In this document: in pieces, positions 32,195 to 43,965 of the stretch
Layout: every line of letters begins with the position of its first letter
How positions within the stretch are numbered: the stretch's first letter is position 1
Assembly (NCBI GenBank): GCA_031761405.1
Contig: JASEVX010000003.1
Span: 148,524,555 to 148,588,554, forward strand
Length of the DNA stretch: 64,000 nucleotides
Reading direction: 5' to 3'
DNA from: Serripes groenlandicus
Taxonomy: Eukaryota > Mollusca > Bivalvia > Cardiida > Cardiidae
Translations under genes and position numbers: made by a program
The notes under the pieces: generated by a model
Database searches by the model: none
What the model was told of the DNA's origin: nothing
Seen by the model: only the letters and a program-made list of their open reading frames with translations

Positions 32195-32391
32195 TTAACC
32201 CTTTCCATGCATACAATGAATCTGCAGAAGACAACTTTGAATAACTCCCTTTAAATGAAAGTATATTAATTGAATAGTTGAAAACACGATGACAAAAGCA
32301 GAAATTGCAATTTCTTCTTTTGTTGCCATGTTTTCAAAAAGCCATCTGCTGCTGAGGCATCAGAAAGCTTCTATATGAGGGAAAGGGTTAA
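32195..32391 (+). mobile_element. MITE-A
   Basis: TTAACCCTTTCCATGCATAC to CTATATGAGGGAAAGGGTTAA. Several internal deletions. Confidence 0.8.
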
Positions 32392-33402
32392 CTGCTATAG
32401 CCTATGATATTTTTAGATTTGGCTACTTTAAAAGTTTCCTCAGCAAAAAGAGACTGTTGTTACGTTATTACATATGAATTTGTGTACTTTCAATTTATAT
32501 TTTACTATTTCTTTACATATAAATTGTAATGGTTCAGTGATTTCATTTTAACTTGTAAATAAACCAAATAACTCATACAAAACATCAAAGGAATACATAT
32601 ATCACGTTCTATGATTGTAAATTATTTGACTAAATATGTGAATAATACCTGGTTTTTCATTTCTTCAATATTTGCAGAGCCCAATAATACAAACAATTAA
32701 AACCGTAACCCTTTTCTTGCTGCAGATCTGTAATTGATTAGTTTGAAAGCATGAGAGAAAACAAACACACTCCACATCAACAGCAATGTATGCTTGTTTT
32801 CATCCTTTTTTTTCCTAGTTTATATTTCAACAAAAAGCTTCAAATTGAAAAAAGTCTAAAGAAGGGGAGAATCAGGTTATTGGTTGTGTCCTGGTACCTT
32901 AGACCTTGCCCATCTGCAAGCAGACAGTATTTGGTAACATTGTGGCCAAAGGAGAAATTGCAAATGATAAAAATATACTTTCATTTTTGATCTTTTCCAT
33001 AATAATTAATAAAGCTCATCTTATATGTTTACAAAGTCATCTGCTGCAGTTTTGTCATATATGGGAAAGGGTTGAATGACAAACAGAGGTATAATGTTAA
33101 CACAAAATAAAAGCAAGAGTTTCCGAATTAACACAATGTGTCACTGGCAAAAGATCAATAAATGAAATGTTTATGACTGTCAGACAGATGGAGAGGGGAT
33201 CTCCATGTGTAACTCTGCCTAGGCAGGTGACACTTAAATGTTGGAAAAGTTAAATTAGTTCTTAATTAATTAATTGTGGGAAAAAGAAACTTTAAATTTT
33301 ATGAAAAAAGTATTTTTGATCTCTTTCCCTGTGTTCAAACATATTCACATCACATCTATTTTTATGAAGGGAAGGTATGACACACCATGAGGTTTATACA
33401 AA
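32392..33402. other. decayed MITE-A pieces and an armed right-end relic
   Basis: MITE-A blocks at 32706-32760 and 32890-33075 (GCAAGCAGACAGTATTTGGT; TCATATATGGGAAAGGGTTG). At about 33180-33235 CAGACAGATGGAGAGGGGAT and CTGCCTAGGCAGGTGACAC form a GAC-linker, hairpin and arm like the F8 right end. No gene seen. Confidence 0.45.
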
Positions 33403-34988
33403 CAAGAGGTTCATGAAAGCCCTGGATCGCTCACCTGAGTAATGCAATATTATTTGTCATGCCAACCACAATAAAAAAAAATTAAAAAAAGGCCCATGAG
33501 GGCCTAATAATGCTCTTCTGGCATTGGTCTATATTCAAATACCATCTAAGTTTGGTGAAGATCATATAGTAAATAAAAGCTCTATTGTGTTCACAAGCTG
33601 TATTATAGCAATTTTGACAATTTCAAGGGCTATAATCCAGCCATGCATGGGTAGATCTGGCCGTTTTTTAGCAATGAACCAAACTCTCATGGATATCTAA
33701 CTACTGTATAAGTTTGATTGAGATACAATCAAAAATAAGGACTGTATCATGTTAACAAGCCCTATTATAGCAATTTTGACAATTTCAAGGGCCATAATTC
33801 AGTCATGCATGGGGCGGATCTGGCTTGTTTTCGAAAGGAATCATTGGCTCTCATGGATATCTAACTACTGTATAAGTTTCAACTGTTTGGTTGAGATACA
33901 ATAAACAAGAGGCCCATGACGGCCTATGCTCTACTGGCATTGATCTGGCTTGTTTCAAAAGGAACCAATATGTCATCAATATTCAAATACCATCTAAGTT
34001 GAGATACAATCAAAAGTGAAGACTGTATCGTGTTAATAAGCTCTTTTATAGCAATTTTGACCATTTCAAGGGCCATAATCCAGTCATGCATGGGTAGATC
34101 TGTGGCTGGTTTTCGAAAGGAACCGAGCTCTCATGGATATCTAACTACTGTATAAGTTTGGTTGAGATACAATCAATCAAAAGTGAAGACTGTATTGTGT
34201 TAACAAGCTCTTTTATAGCAATTTTGACCATTTCAAGGGCCATAATCCAGATCTGGCTGGTTTTCAAAAGGAACCGAGCTCTCATGGATATCTAAGTACT
34301 GTATAAGTTTGGTTGAGATACAATTAAAAGTGAAGACTGTATCGTGTTAACAAGAAAATGTTTACGAACGGACGCACGCATGCATGCAACTTTTGGACAA
34401 GAAAAGTTTTTTTAAGATTTGGCAATTTTCCCCTTTTCTGATGCCGCAGCAACCAAAGTTCTACTTGAAATTAAATTCTTTGAACAACATTGAAAGGGGA
34501 CTACCTTAGGACCATATCTGTGAAGTTATTTTGAAATCTAGTACTTTTGGACAAGAAGATTTTTAAAGTTTTAACAATGCACATATAAGGAAAACAAGCC
34601 CCACCCCCTTGCGGCCATGTTTTTTAACGGATCGGAAATATTTGAACAAGCTTGGTAGGGGGTGCCCCAAGGAACATTTGTGCAAAATAATTTTTAAATC
34701 AAGCCAACACTTATGAACAAGAAGATTTTTTAAGATTTGGCAATTTTCCCCTTTTCTGATGCTGCAGCAACCAAAGTTCTACTTGGAATGAAATTCTTTG
34801 AACAACTTTGAAAGGGGACCACCTAAGGACCATTTCTGTGAAGTTATTTTGAAATCTGTCCATTGGTTTAGTAGAAGAAGTAATTTGTAGGAAATTGTTA
34901 ACAGACGGACGGACAGACGACGACGGACGCCGGATATTCAGTGATCACAAAAGCTCACCTTGCACTTCGTGCATAGGTGAGCTAAAAA
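33403..34988 (+). mobile_element. armed element F1 containing an F3 array
   Basis: The F1 head ACAAGAGGTTCATGAAAGCC and arm GCTCACCTGAG are at 33403-33440. The F1 right end is at about 34900-34988: GACGGACGGACAGACGACGA linker, TGCAC TTC GTGCA stem, inverse arm and TAAAAA. Between 33483 and about 34395 lies material of family F3 (GGCCTATGCTCTACTGGC at about 33920, plus F3 core units), without an F3 right arm. The F1 core (CCCCTTTTCTGATGCCGCAG) is split around it. Confidence 0.65.
33540..34395 (+). repeat. tandem array, F3 core, about 160-bp unit
   Basis: Unit words: TATAGCAATTTTGACCATTT, CAAGGGCCATAATCCAGTCA, GGTTTTCGAAAGGAACCGAG, CTCTCATGGATATCTAACTA. About five imperfect copies. The same unit forms the cores at 38118-38956 and 41459-42022. 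Confidence 0.85.
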
Positions 34989-35942
34989 CAATCAACATGG
35001 GTAATCTGGTAGAAGGTCACACAAGGAACATTTCTACAAAATTATTTGGTCAAATATTTTCGGAGAAGAAGATTTTTAAAGTTTTCACTTATTATAGCCA
35101 TATAATAAGGCAAAACAGCCCCACCCTGGCGAACATTTTCCAACCAATCAACATGGCTTGAAGGAAACAGTTACATGGTCAAATAAGGAACATTTCTACA
35201 AAATTAATTGGAATTCTGCCAAATATTTTCAGAAGAAGATTTTGAAAGTTTTCACAATAGCTATATCAGGCAAAACAGCCCGCCCCCTGGTAGCCATGAT
35301 TAAAACCAATCAACATGGCTTGAAGGCATCTGATAGAGGATTACCCAAGGATCATTGCTACAAAATAATTTGGAAATAGGCATGATACTTCCGTAAATGT
35401 GGATTTTTAAAGTTTTATAGTTTAAACTTATTTATTTTACAGTGATTACGAAACAAGCCTTTGGCTTAGATTAATCACGCTCGATGTCTGCTTCCTGGAG
35501 ACTTGACCAGTACTCATGCTCTTTGGTGTGGGAAAAATCCCAAAGTCAAGACCCGCTCATCACGGGACTCAAACCTGGGACCTTTGATACGAGAGGCTCT
35601 ACTTCGGCACCACTGTCAGTTTTCACTACAGCCATATAAGGCAAAACTGCCCTGCCCTCTGGAGACAACCATTTTCAACTAATCAACATGGCTTCAAGGA
35701 ATGACAAAGAGGGTCTACCAAGGAACATTTCTACAAAATTATTTGGAAATTGGCAAAATGCTTTTGGAGAAGAAGATTGTTTAAAGTTTTCACTATAGCC
35801 ATATAAAGCAAAACAGCCCGCCCCCTGGTGGCTTTGTTTTTCGAAATCAAAATGGTATGAAGAATCTGATAGTGAGGGTCACCCAAGGAACATTACGGGA
35901 GAAGATGTTGCCAGACGTCAGACAAACTGCGATCACAATAAC
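34989..35942 (+). repeat. F1 core units (about 165 bp) interrupted by a SINE
   Basis: Repeated words AATCAACATGGCTTGAAGGA, CAAGGAACATTTCTACAAAA, ATATAAGGCAAAACAGCCC. About four to five diverged copies, directly downstream of a complete F1 right end and upstream of another F1 head (35945), so they are probably the interior of a third, partly lost F1 element. Confidence 0.7.
35425..35618 (-). mobile_element. tRNA-derived SINE inserted in an F1 core unit
   Basis: On the minus strand: GTGGTGCCGAAGTAGAGCCT, then CAGGTTTGAGTCCCGTGATG (B-box-like GGTTTGAGTCC). The F1 unit is split: AAAGTTTTATAG before and TTTTCACTACAGCCATATAA after. Different sequence from the SINEs at 44332 and 45050. Confidence 0.6.
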
Positions 35943-35944
35943 GC

Positions 35945-36738
35945 ACAAGATGGCCCTAGTTCGCTCACCTCAATTATGCACTGTAATTTCTAATGCAAAA
36001 CACGTCAAGATAATTATTCTGACAAAGATTCAAAATGTAACCTCAAGAGTGTTAACAAGATTTTCCTTCATTTGGCCTAGTGATCTATATTTTTTATACC
36101 TGATATGACCCATATTCCAACATGAACTAGATATCATCAAGACAAACATTCTGATAAAGTTTCAACGTGCTCAAGTTGAAAATGTGGCCTCTACAGTGTT
36201 AACAAGATTACCCTTCAATTTGACCTAGTGACCTAGTTTTTAAACCGGCATGACCCATATTCGAACTTGTTCTAGATATCAATCAGCTGAACATTCTGAT
36301 AAAATTTCAAGCTGCTGAAGTAAACATTGCAGCTTCTACAGTGTTAACAAAATTTCCCTTCAATTTGGCCTAGTGACCAAGTTTCTGACCCAATATGACC
36401 CATATTCGAACTTGACCTAGATATTTTTAAAACATTCTGATAAAGTTTCAACATGCTCAAGTTGAAAATGTGGCCTCAGTGTTAACAAGATTTCCCTTCA
36501 ATTTGACCTAGTGACCTAGTTTTTGACCTTATATCGCCCAGTTTCGAACTTGTCCAATATCTGAGGGAGGTGAATGTTCTGATAAACTTTCATGAAGATT
36601 GGATGCAAAATGTAGCCTGTAGAGTGTTAACAAGCTCAAATGTTGACGACGCCAGATGGATGATGCACAACAGACGGATGACGGACAAATTGTGATCACA
36701 ATAGCTAACCTTGCACTTCGTGCATAGGTGAGCTAAAA
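35945..36738 (+). mobile_element. armed element with F1 arms and a different tandem core
   Basis: Head CACAAGATGGCCCTAGTTCG, arm GCTCACCT; right end TGCAC TTC GTGCA stem, AGGTGAGC, TAAAAA. The core is not the usual F1 unit but an array of about 145-160 bp with AATTTGACCTAGTGACCTAG, GACCCATATTCGAACTTG, ACATTCTGATAAAGTTTCAA and AGTGTTAACAAGATTTCCCT, about four copies. Confidence 0.8.
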
Positions 36739-37591
36739 ATTGAATAACAATATTGATATACATGTAGTTGAAAACATTGTGGGAAATGTTTACAGATGTC
36801 TGCTGCAGAGATGTTATATGTTGTCTGCGTGAAGCAAAGGAATGACCATTTATTTTATTGATAAATAAAGGTCACCATTTGCATCTTTACTGCCATGAAG
36901 CCCTGGATTACTCACTGAGAAGGTGCCCTTTAAAGAATTCAAAAATTCTATTGGAACTCTCTTTCTGGTGCCACCTCTTGAGCCATGTATTTTCAACCAT
37001 TAACATGGGTCTGAACATCTTTTGTCACCTAAGAATCATTTCTGCTAAAATTTCTTTAAATTAATCAAGCAGTTTCAACAGAAAAGAATGGCAATGTATT
37101 GTTGTATGTGAGAAAAGGTTTAAAGGTTTAAAGAACATTGAAATATGTCAGAAACATACCAAATCATGTAAAACGTGACTTGTAAATTGGAGAAAATGTA
37201 GTCAATGATATATGAGGCAATCACATGAGAAAACATGACTCATAAAAATAGTTTGTTTCTCTATGTATTTATTTCGTAATGAGCCATCATTCTGGATGAA
37301 ATCCAACCATTACATATTTGCAACCAGATCAGACTGCATGGATGTTCTGGCTCTCCACTGTTCACCATGTGATCCTAGACATATTTGCAACCAGATCAGA
37401 CTGCATGAATGTTCTGGCTCTCCACTGTTCACCATGTGATCCTAGATAAGTTCCAGTAACTTCTTTAATTAAACAGTATCAATTAGGATCCTTAGCATGA
37501 ATATGCAGGCAGGTCTTTTGTCATAGTATGTGTAATAATTACAGAAAGGTTGCTTTTCAAACATTTTAAAAACAAGTAGGCCAAAATGCCA
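36739..37591. other. decayed MITE-A and F1 pieces; 67-bp direct repeat
   Basis: MITE-A-like block at 36770-36840 and a right end at 37095-37120 (TGTTGTATGTGAGAAAAGG) flank an old F1 fragment (36885-37090, CATGAAGCCCTGGATTACTC). At 37314-37447 a 67-bp sequence (ATATTTGCAACCAGATCAGA...) is present twice in tandem with one base change. No gene seen. Confidence 0.55.
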
Positions 37592-37802
37592 TTAACCCTT
37601 TCAGCGCCGAATTGTTTAAAGTAGACTCTTCCATGTTCAAAATCGGACGACTATTTTCCTGTTATAGGATTTTTGGAATATTTTTATAACTCACAGCCAA
37701 ACAATGCAGATTTCAGGCGAGACAGCTCGTTACAAGCTGACTCACCTGAATCTGCATTGTTTGCAAAAAGCTCAATATTGCCTTTGGCGCTGAAAGAGTT
37801 AA
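37592..37802. mobile_element. second TTAA foldback family, MITE-B
   Basis: Ends TTAACCCTTTCAGCGCCGAA and GGCGCTGAAAGAGTTAA. An inner stem CAAACAATGCAGATTTCAGG pairs with CCTGAATCTGCATTGTTTG around 37693-37773. Same TTAA/CCCTTT start as MITE-A but otherwise unrelated, so the same transposase type may mobilise both (inference). Only one copy in the window. Confidence 0.8.
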
Positions 37803-38117
37803 ACTAGACAAAAGGTCATGATATCCTTGATAGCTCTGAAAATATTTATAAGTTATTTGATCAATGCAACTTAGAGCTGTTCCGTTTACAGTGAATCTGC
37901 ATTATATGTGCAACATGATTCCTTATCCCATTGTAGCAGCAATGTTCTTTTGACAACCCTCTGCAGCAGACAACCTTGGGAAATAGTTTTGCAAAAAGAA
38001 GAAATTTGACATGAAAAGCACTTTTTTGTTTTCCCCATCTGTGTATGTTTCAAATTTGTATCATGATAATATGATTAAACTTTTCCCAAGATGTTTTAAA
38101 GTGTTATGACTCTAAGA
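37803..38117. mobile_element. decayed MITE-A
   Basis: From about 37920: CCTTATCCCATTGTAGCAGC, CCTCTGCAGCAGACAACCTT, AAAAAGAAGAAATTTGACAT. Right end lost at the F3 head. Confidence 0.45.
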
Positions 38118-38956
38118 ACAAGAGGCCTTTGAGGGCCTATGCTCTACTGGTATGGTTCTTTGGTCATTTTCAATCCAGAGCATGTATGTATGGTGAAGAT
38201 CGGATAGTAAATGGAGGCTCTTTTGTGTTCACAAGCTGTATTATAGCAATTTTTACAATTTCATGGGCCATAATCCAGTCTTGCATGGGCGGATCTAGCT
38301 GGTTTTCAAAAGGAACCAAGCTCTCATCAATATTTAACTACTATCTAAGTTTGGTGAAGATCAGATAGTAAATGGAGCCTCTATTGTGTTCACATTCTGG
38401 CTGGTTTTCGAAAGGAACCGAGCTCTCATGGATATCTAACTACTGTATAAGTTTGGTTGAGATACAATCAAAAGTGAATCTAACTACTGTATAAGTTTGG
38501 TTGAGATACAATCAAACGTGAAGACTGTATCGTGTTAACAAGCTCTTTTATAGCAATTTTGACCATTTCAAGGGCCATAATCCAGTCATGCATGGGCGGA
38601 TCTGGCTGGTTTTCGAAAGGAACCGAGCTCTCATGAATATCTAACTACTGTATAAGTTTGGTTGAGATGCAATTAAAAGTGAAGACTGTATCGTGTTAAC
38701 AAGCTCTTTAATAGCAATTTTGACCATTTCAAGGGCCATAATCCAGTCATGCATGGGCGGATCTGGCTGGTTTTCGAAAGGAACCGAGCTCTCATGGATA
38801 TCTAACTACTGTATAAGTTTGGTTGAGATACAATCAAAAGTGAAGACTGTATCGTGTTAACAAGAAATTGTTTACGGACGCACGCACGCACGCACGCACG
38901 ACGGACACATCGCCACGACATAAGCCCTTCTGGCCTTTGGCCAGTAGAGCTAAAAA
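38118..38956 (+). mobile_element. armed tandem-repeat element, family F3 (GCTCTACTGG arms)
   Basis: Head ACAAGAGGCCTTTGAGGGCC, arm GCTCTACTGG; core of about five F3 units; linker ACGCACGCACGCACGCACG (about 38879-38900); stem CTGGCC TTT GGCCAG; inverse arm CCAGTAGAGC; TAAAAA. A complete example of the family. Confidence 0.85.
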
Positions 38957-38966
38957 CCTGAGAGTG

Positions 38967-40306
38967 TAATTAGTCGCCGGTTACGACACATCTAAAATGA
39001 AATAAATATTCCGATGTTTTAAGTATGTGCAGTTTCTTTATTTTGACTGGCATTTACGTTTTTGTGTTTTATTTACGAAGACAAAACAGTCCCTATTAGC
39101 TAGACTGCGATACTTTATTTTCATAAACTAGCTATGTAATCAAAAGGCGATAACTACAAACCTTTACGTCGCACAGTCTATAATTTGTTTACATACGCGC
39201 ACCTGCTTGCAATAGACTATCGATATGAAAAATCACGTCGAATTCTCCTTTTAATAGATAAGTATCAACATAAACTGGTAACAGAAACAAAAATAAGAAA
39301 TAATTTGTGAAAATATGTCTCAAATATAAGCCTGTTTATCGGTCGTGAACGTCGAAACGCCTTTTCCTCAGTTCGTGACCTAGTTTCATATTGCCAAAAT
39401 GTAAACAAAGCGAAGTAACCGGAAGTAAAATGTAAACTTAGAAAAGTGACTTGGTTATGCAGACAAAAAATGTCGCACAACAAATTGATTTCTTAAACGT
39501 CACGAAACGAGTGCATGGGTCGAATGTAGGAGAAAGAAAGATAATATAGAAATGTTTTTTTCTCTCGAATGCAGTGGAATAAAACATGCACTAAAGCTTT
39601 GCCTGATTTTTTATTCACTTTCTTCGATGTCTGACACTACACTCGATGAAGCCTGACACGAGGGTCAACATTTCGAAAGAATGCTCAAACACCTTATAAC
39701 AGATAGATAGCTAATATTACACACTTAAATGATTAAATATATGTGATATTAAATGTTTATTTGGCTTGAAAGAAATTAAGAGAAGAACAAACTCTGATAA
39801 ACAATAGATTTAGAAATAAAGAAAATCTGCTCTTTCGCACCCAATTAATTTCATATATTGTATGCATCAACGATTTAGATAAACAATTTAGCTGATATAT
39901 TGTTACAAGTGAGGTCTTCTTGTGAAATAATTATTATTCAAAAGGAGGAAGTTCATGTCTTCAGCAATTTAACCATTTTCTCAATGTTTTAAGCGTTTAA
40001 AGGTTTTCATTGTTGCTTCAGACATGGAAAGGGTTTAATAGCCTTTTATTGCATGTAGATTTCAATCCCAAAATGTATTAATTTGTTGTGGTTTTATTGA
40101 CAAATACAAAACATCCAAAATCCTGACCAAAAGAAATCCTGAAATTTGTAGATCTATGTGGAATTTCAAAAATCCTGGAATTAGTCCTTATGAAAACATT
40201 ATGTGTATGTTTAGACTAATGAAAGTCAAGAATACATGTGTGTTAAAAAATAAATCAATGCAGTCTTTTTCGGCGACATTGATGCCTTGCATCAACTTTC
40301 TCTTGT
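38967..40306 (-). mobile_element. armed element, family F9, third copy
   Basis: On the minus strand: start near 40306 with ACAAGAGAAAGTTGATGC, arm GTCGCCG; end near 38967 at the CGGCGACTAATTA side. It shares TTCCGATGTTTTAAG and AAAATCACGTCGAATTCTCC with the copies at 2009 and 6543. The GGGC..GCCC extension of the end hairpin seen in the others is missing. No protein recognised. Confidence 0.65.
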
Positions 40307-40448
40307 GATTGACTGAGATGAGATATATATAATCCTTTATGCATGGCAAGTCTAACTTGAATGAATTGTAGGATAGACATCTCTGTTTTCTTTTGAAACA
40401 CAATTTTGTACAAATTGTATCTGACTTTGTCTGTCTCTAAACCCTTAT

Positions 40449-40662
40449 CCCTTTCCCACATATAACAAACCTGCAGCAGACGACTTTGAAATTATCAAAG
40501 TCAAAATATCTATAAAAGAAAGTATAATTATTGAATAGAGTTGAAATCATTGTGGCAAAGGGAGAAATGCTCATGATGAGCAATTTCGCCTTTTGCCACA
40601 ATGATTCCGAGGTCGTCTGCTGCAGAGGCGTCAGAATGCATCTATATGTGGGAATGGGTTAA
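40449..40662 (+). mobile_element. MITE-A
   Basis: CCCTTTCCCACATATAACAA to CTATATGTGGGAATGGGTTAA; perfect inner stem GAAATGCTCATGATGAGCAATTTC. Confidence 0.8.
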
Positions 40663-40992
40663 CCAGTTACCCTTATAGATAAAGAACAAATTGGCAGCTG
40701 TTTACTTTGAAAGCATCTTGGTAAGAGTATGGAAAATCTCTAAAAACGTAAGGATTGTTGTTGAATAAATCAATGCATCATTGTATGATGACTAATTGTG
40801 TCTACATTTTCTTGAAAATCATCTTTTTCAAAAAGGAAGCATACAATTTTACAACAAAAAACATTTAGCAGTAACTCCTTTTCCCACAAAGTTTAGTTAT
40901 CAAAAATGATCTCTTGCAGAGACATCCAAGGCTGTCAGTAAACATGTTAAAAGAGTTTTCCTTGTTTTATTAATTTTGTAGATGATTCATGT
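40663..40992. mobile_element. decayed MITE-A
   Basis: CTTTGAAAGCATCTTGGTAA, AAAATCTCTAAAAACGTAAG and CCTTTTCCCACAAAGTTTAG follow MITE-A order with heavy divergence. No gene. Confidence 0.45.
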
Positions 40993-41216
40993 TTAACCCT
41001 TGCCCTCATACGACAATTCTGCAGCAGACGTCTTTCAACGTATTTTGTCAAAACATAGAAAATCTCCATAATTGAATGTATAACCTATGACTAAAAGTGG
41101 AAAACATTGTGGCAAAAGGAGAAATTGCATGTTTTGTGCAATTTCTTCTTTTGTCGCTATGTTTTCAAAAAGCCGTCTGCTGCAGAGGCGTCCGATATAT
41201 ATGAGGGAAGGGTTAA
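40993..41216 (+). mobile_element. MITE-A
   Basis: TTAACCCTTGCCCTCATACG to ATATGAGGGAAGGGTTAA; inner GCATGTTTTGTGC loop. Close to the 8749 reference copy. Confidence 0.88.
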
Positions 41217-41252
41217 CAATAGAAAGCTCTCAGACATGTAATCAATAATGTT

Positions 41253-41278
41253 TATCTATATATATATATATATATATA
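41253..41278. repeat. TA dinucleotide microsatellite
   Basis: About 12 uninterrupted TA units after ATGTTTATC. Confidence 0.95.
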
Positions 41279-41354
41279 CACAAGTCTTACATGAAACCTT
41301 TTATTTACTGAACAATATCATTTACTGAACAATATCACTCTTATTGCACAGTAA

Positions 41355-41410
41355 AACCTATGATGTTATACTCAAAGATTCTTTTGGGTGCCCAAAACAT
41401 AGAGATGATA
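41355..41410. repeat. short hairpin repeat, GTACTC family (copy 3, diverged)
   Basis: AAACCTATGATGTTATACTC and TTTTGGGTGCCCAAAACATA keep the layout of the copies at 1, 6373 and 63497, with several substitutions. Confidence 0.5.
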
Positions 41411-41458
41411 AATTAAAAACACCTTAAACCTTGCCAACATACAAATCTACATCTAAAA

Positions 41459-42022
41459 ACAAGAGGGCCAGCCTATGCTCTACTGGGATGGGGAGAACAA
41501 AGGAAAGAGCCTCTATTGTGTTCACAAGGTCTATTATAAGAATTCCGCCAATTCCAAGGACCATAATCCAGTCTTGCATGGGCGGATCTGGAAAGAAACC
41601 GAGCTCTCATGGATATCTAACTACTGAATAAGTTTTATTCAGATACAATCAAAACTGAAGACTTTATCGCATTCACAAGCTCTATTATAGCAATTTTGAC
41701 AATTTCAAGGGCCAAAATCCAGTCTTGCATGGGCGATATAGCTGGTTTGCGAAAGGAACTAAACTCTCATGGATACCTAACTATAGCTGGTTTGCGAAAG
41801 GAACTAAACTCTCATGGATACCTAACTACTGTGTAACTTTGGTGAAGATCAGACACTAAATGGAGCCTCTATTGTCTTCACAAGCTCTATTATAAGAATT
41901 TTTAAAATTCCAAGGACCATAATCCAGTCTTGCATGGGCGGGTCTGGCTGGTTTTCGAAAGGAACCGAGCTCTCATGGATATCTAACTACTGCATAATTT
42001 GATTGAGATACAGATATTATTA
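41459..42022 (+). mobile_element. armed element F3, right end missing
   Basis: Head ACAAGAGGGCCAGCCTATGC and arm GCTCTACTGG, then about three F3 core units. A 45-bp segment (GCTGGTTTGCGAAAGGAACT...) is duplicated in tandem at 41741 and 41786. The unit array stops at GATTGAGATACAGATATTA without the F3 linker or arm. Confidence 0.75.
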
Positions 42023-42023
42023 T

Positions 42024-42075
42024 TATACTTATAATATACCCCCCTTCAAAATTCGTTTGTCGGAGGTATAATAAG
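42024..42075 (+). mobile_element. armed right-end remnant, F7-like
   Basis: ATACCCCCCTTCAAAATTCG and TCGGAGGTATAATAA: an ATACC..GGTAT hairpin end without its element. Confidence 0.5.
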
Positions 42076-43965
42076 AGGGCCATGATGAGATTTCTAATGC
42101 AAAACACATGACAAAGTCTCAAACTGCTGAAATAAACAAGAGCTGTCGGAGGACAGCGCGCTCGACTATATGCCTCTTATTCACATAAAGCACTATTTCA
42201 TTATATTGCACTTAAGTACTTTTAAATTATATATACTCTATATGTAAAAGCAACTGAATAGATACATACATTTAAAAGTCAATCAAGGGCAATAACTCCA
42301 TATTAAAGTTAAAAATCATGAATGAAAGGTATCAGATGTAATTATATTCCAAATATGAAAGCCCTAGCACAAGTACTTATTGAGAAAAATTAAAAATTAA
42401 AATAAAATTCCAACTTGCCCTAAAACTTTAACCACCCAAAATCATGTTTTTTACCCCAAAAAGAAGGTCATACTCAGCATCTTCAGCATTCAATATGAAG
42501 AAAGGTATTATATGTAATTAAATTCCAAATATGAAAGCCCTAGCACAAGTACTTATTGAGAAAAATTAAAAATTAAAATAAAAATTCCAACATGCCCTAA
42601 AACTTTAACCATCCAAAATAATGTTTTTTATCCCAAAAAGAAGGTCAAACTCAATATCTTCAGCATTCAATATGAAGAAAGGTATTATATGTAATTATAT
42701 TCCAAATATGAAAGCCCTAGCACAAGTACTTATTGAGAAAAATTAAAAATTAAAATAAAATTCCAACTTGCCCTAAAACTTTAACCATCCAAAATCATGT
42801 TTTTTACCCCAAAAAGAAGGTCAAACTCAACATCTGCAGCATTCAATGTGAAGAAAGGTATTATATGTAATTATATTCCAAATATGAAAGCCCTAGCACA
42901 AGTACTTATTGAGAAAAATTAAAAATTAAAATAAAATTCCAACTTGCCCAAAAAATTTAACCACCTAAAATCATGTTTTTTATCCCAAAAAGAAGGTCAA
43001 ACTCAGCATCTTCAGCATTCAATGTGAAGAAACGTATAAGATGTAACTATATTCCAAATATGAAAGCGCTAGCACAAATAATTATGAATGAAAATGCCAA
43101 CTTGTCCTAAAACTTTAACCGGACGCCGACGCCGGGGCGAGTAGTAAAGCTCTCATATTCTTCGAATAGTCGAGCTAAAAATAGTCTCCAGAGTGTTGAA
43201 AGGATGTTCCTTCAATTTGGCCTAGTGACCTAGTTTTAGAGTCAATATTGCCCATTTTTGAAGATGACCAAGATACTATTAAGACAAACATTCTGACAAA
43301 TTTCAAGCTGCCGAAGCAAAAAACGCGACCTCAAGATTTCTTTTAAATTTGACCTTGTGACCTAGTTTTTGACAATACATGACCCATATTCAAACTTGGC
43401 CTAAATATATCATCAAGAAAAACATTCTGATGAAACTTCAATATTTTCAAGTTAAAAATGCTAACTAGAGTCTTAACAAGATGTTCCTTCAATTTGACCT
43501 AGTGGACTAGTTTTTGACTGGACATGACCCATATTCAAATAAGCCAACACATCATCAAGACAAACATTTTGACAAAGTTTCAATATTTTCAAGTTAAAAA
43601 TGCAGCCTCCAGAGTGTTAACAAGATGTTCCTTCAATTTGACCTAATGACCTAGTTTTTAACTCATTATGACCCATATTCGAACTTGACCTAGATATCAT
43701 TAAGACAAACATTCTGACAAAATTTCAAGCTGCTGAAACAAAAAATGCGGCCTCTTGAGAGTGTTAACAAGATTCTCCTTCAATTTTGCCTTGTGACCTA
43801 CTTTTTGACTGACATGACCCCTACACAAACCCTGCCTACATATCATAAGGTCAAACATTTTGATAAAGTTTCAACATGCTCAAGTTAAAAATACAGCCTC
43901 CAGACTGTTAACAAGATTTTCCTTCAATTTGACCTAGTGACCTAGTTCTTGACCTCATAATGGAT
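42067..43965 (+). mobile_element. armed element with GACCTAGTGACC core, split by a nested F2 element
   Basis: A short F1-like head (AAGAGGGCCATGATGAGATT) and AAACTGCTGAAAT lie before 42135. The same core resumes at 43182 with AGTCTCCAGAGTGTTG and continues as about five units (TTTGACCTAGTGACCTAGTT, GACCCATATTCAAACTTG) to 43965. The core matches 35945-36738. It ends with TATGCTCATCCCG and GGGAGCATAATAAA, a hairpin end of yet another arm type. Confidence 0.75.
42135..43181 (+). mobile_element. armed element F2 with a second core type, nested
   Basis: Head ACAAGAGCTGTCGGAGGACA, arm GCTCGACTAT, right end with GACGCCGACGCC linker, TATTC TTC GAATA stem, AATAGTCGAGC, TAAAAA, identical to the F2 at 23535. 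The core differs: about four units of about 178 bp (ATTCCAAATATGAAAGCCCT, AGCACAAGTACTTATTGAGA, AAAAGAAGGTCAAACTCA). Confidence 0.85.
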
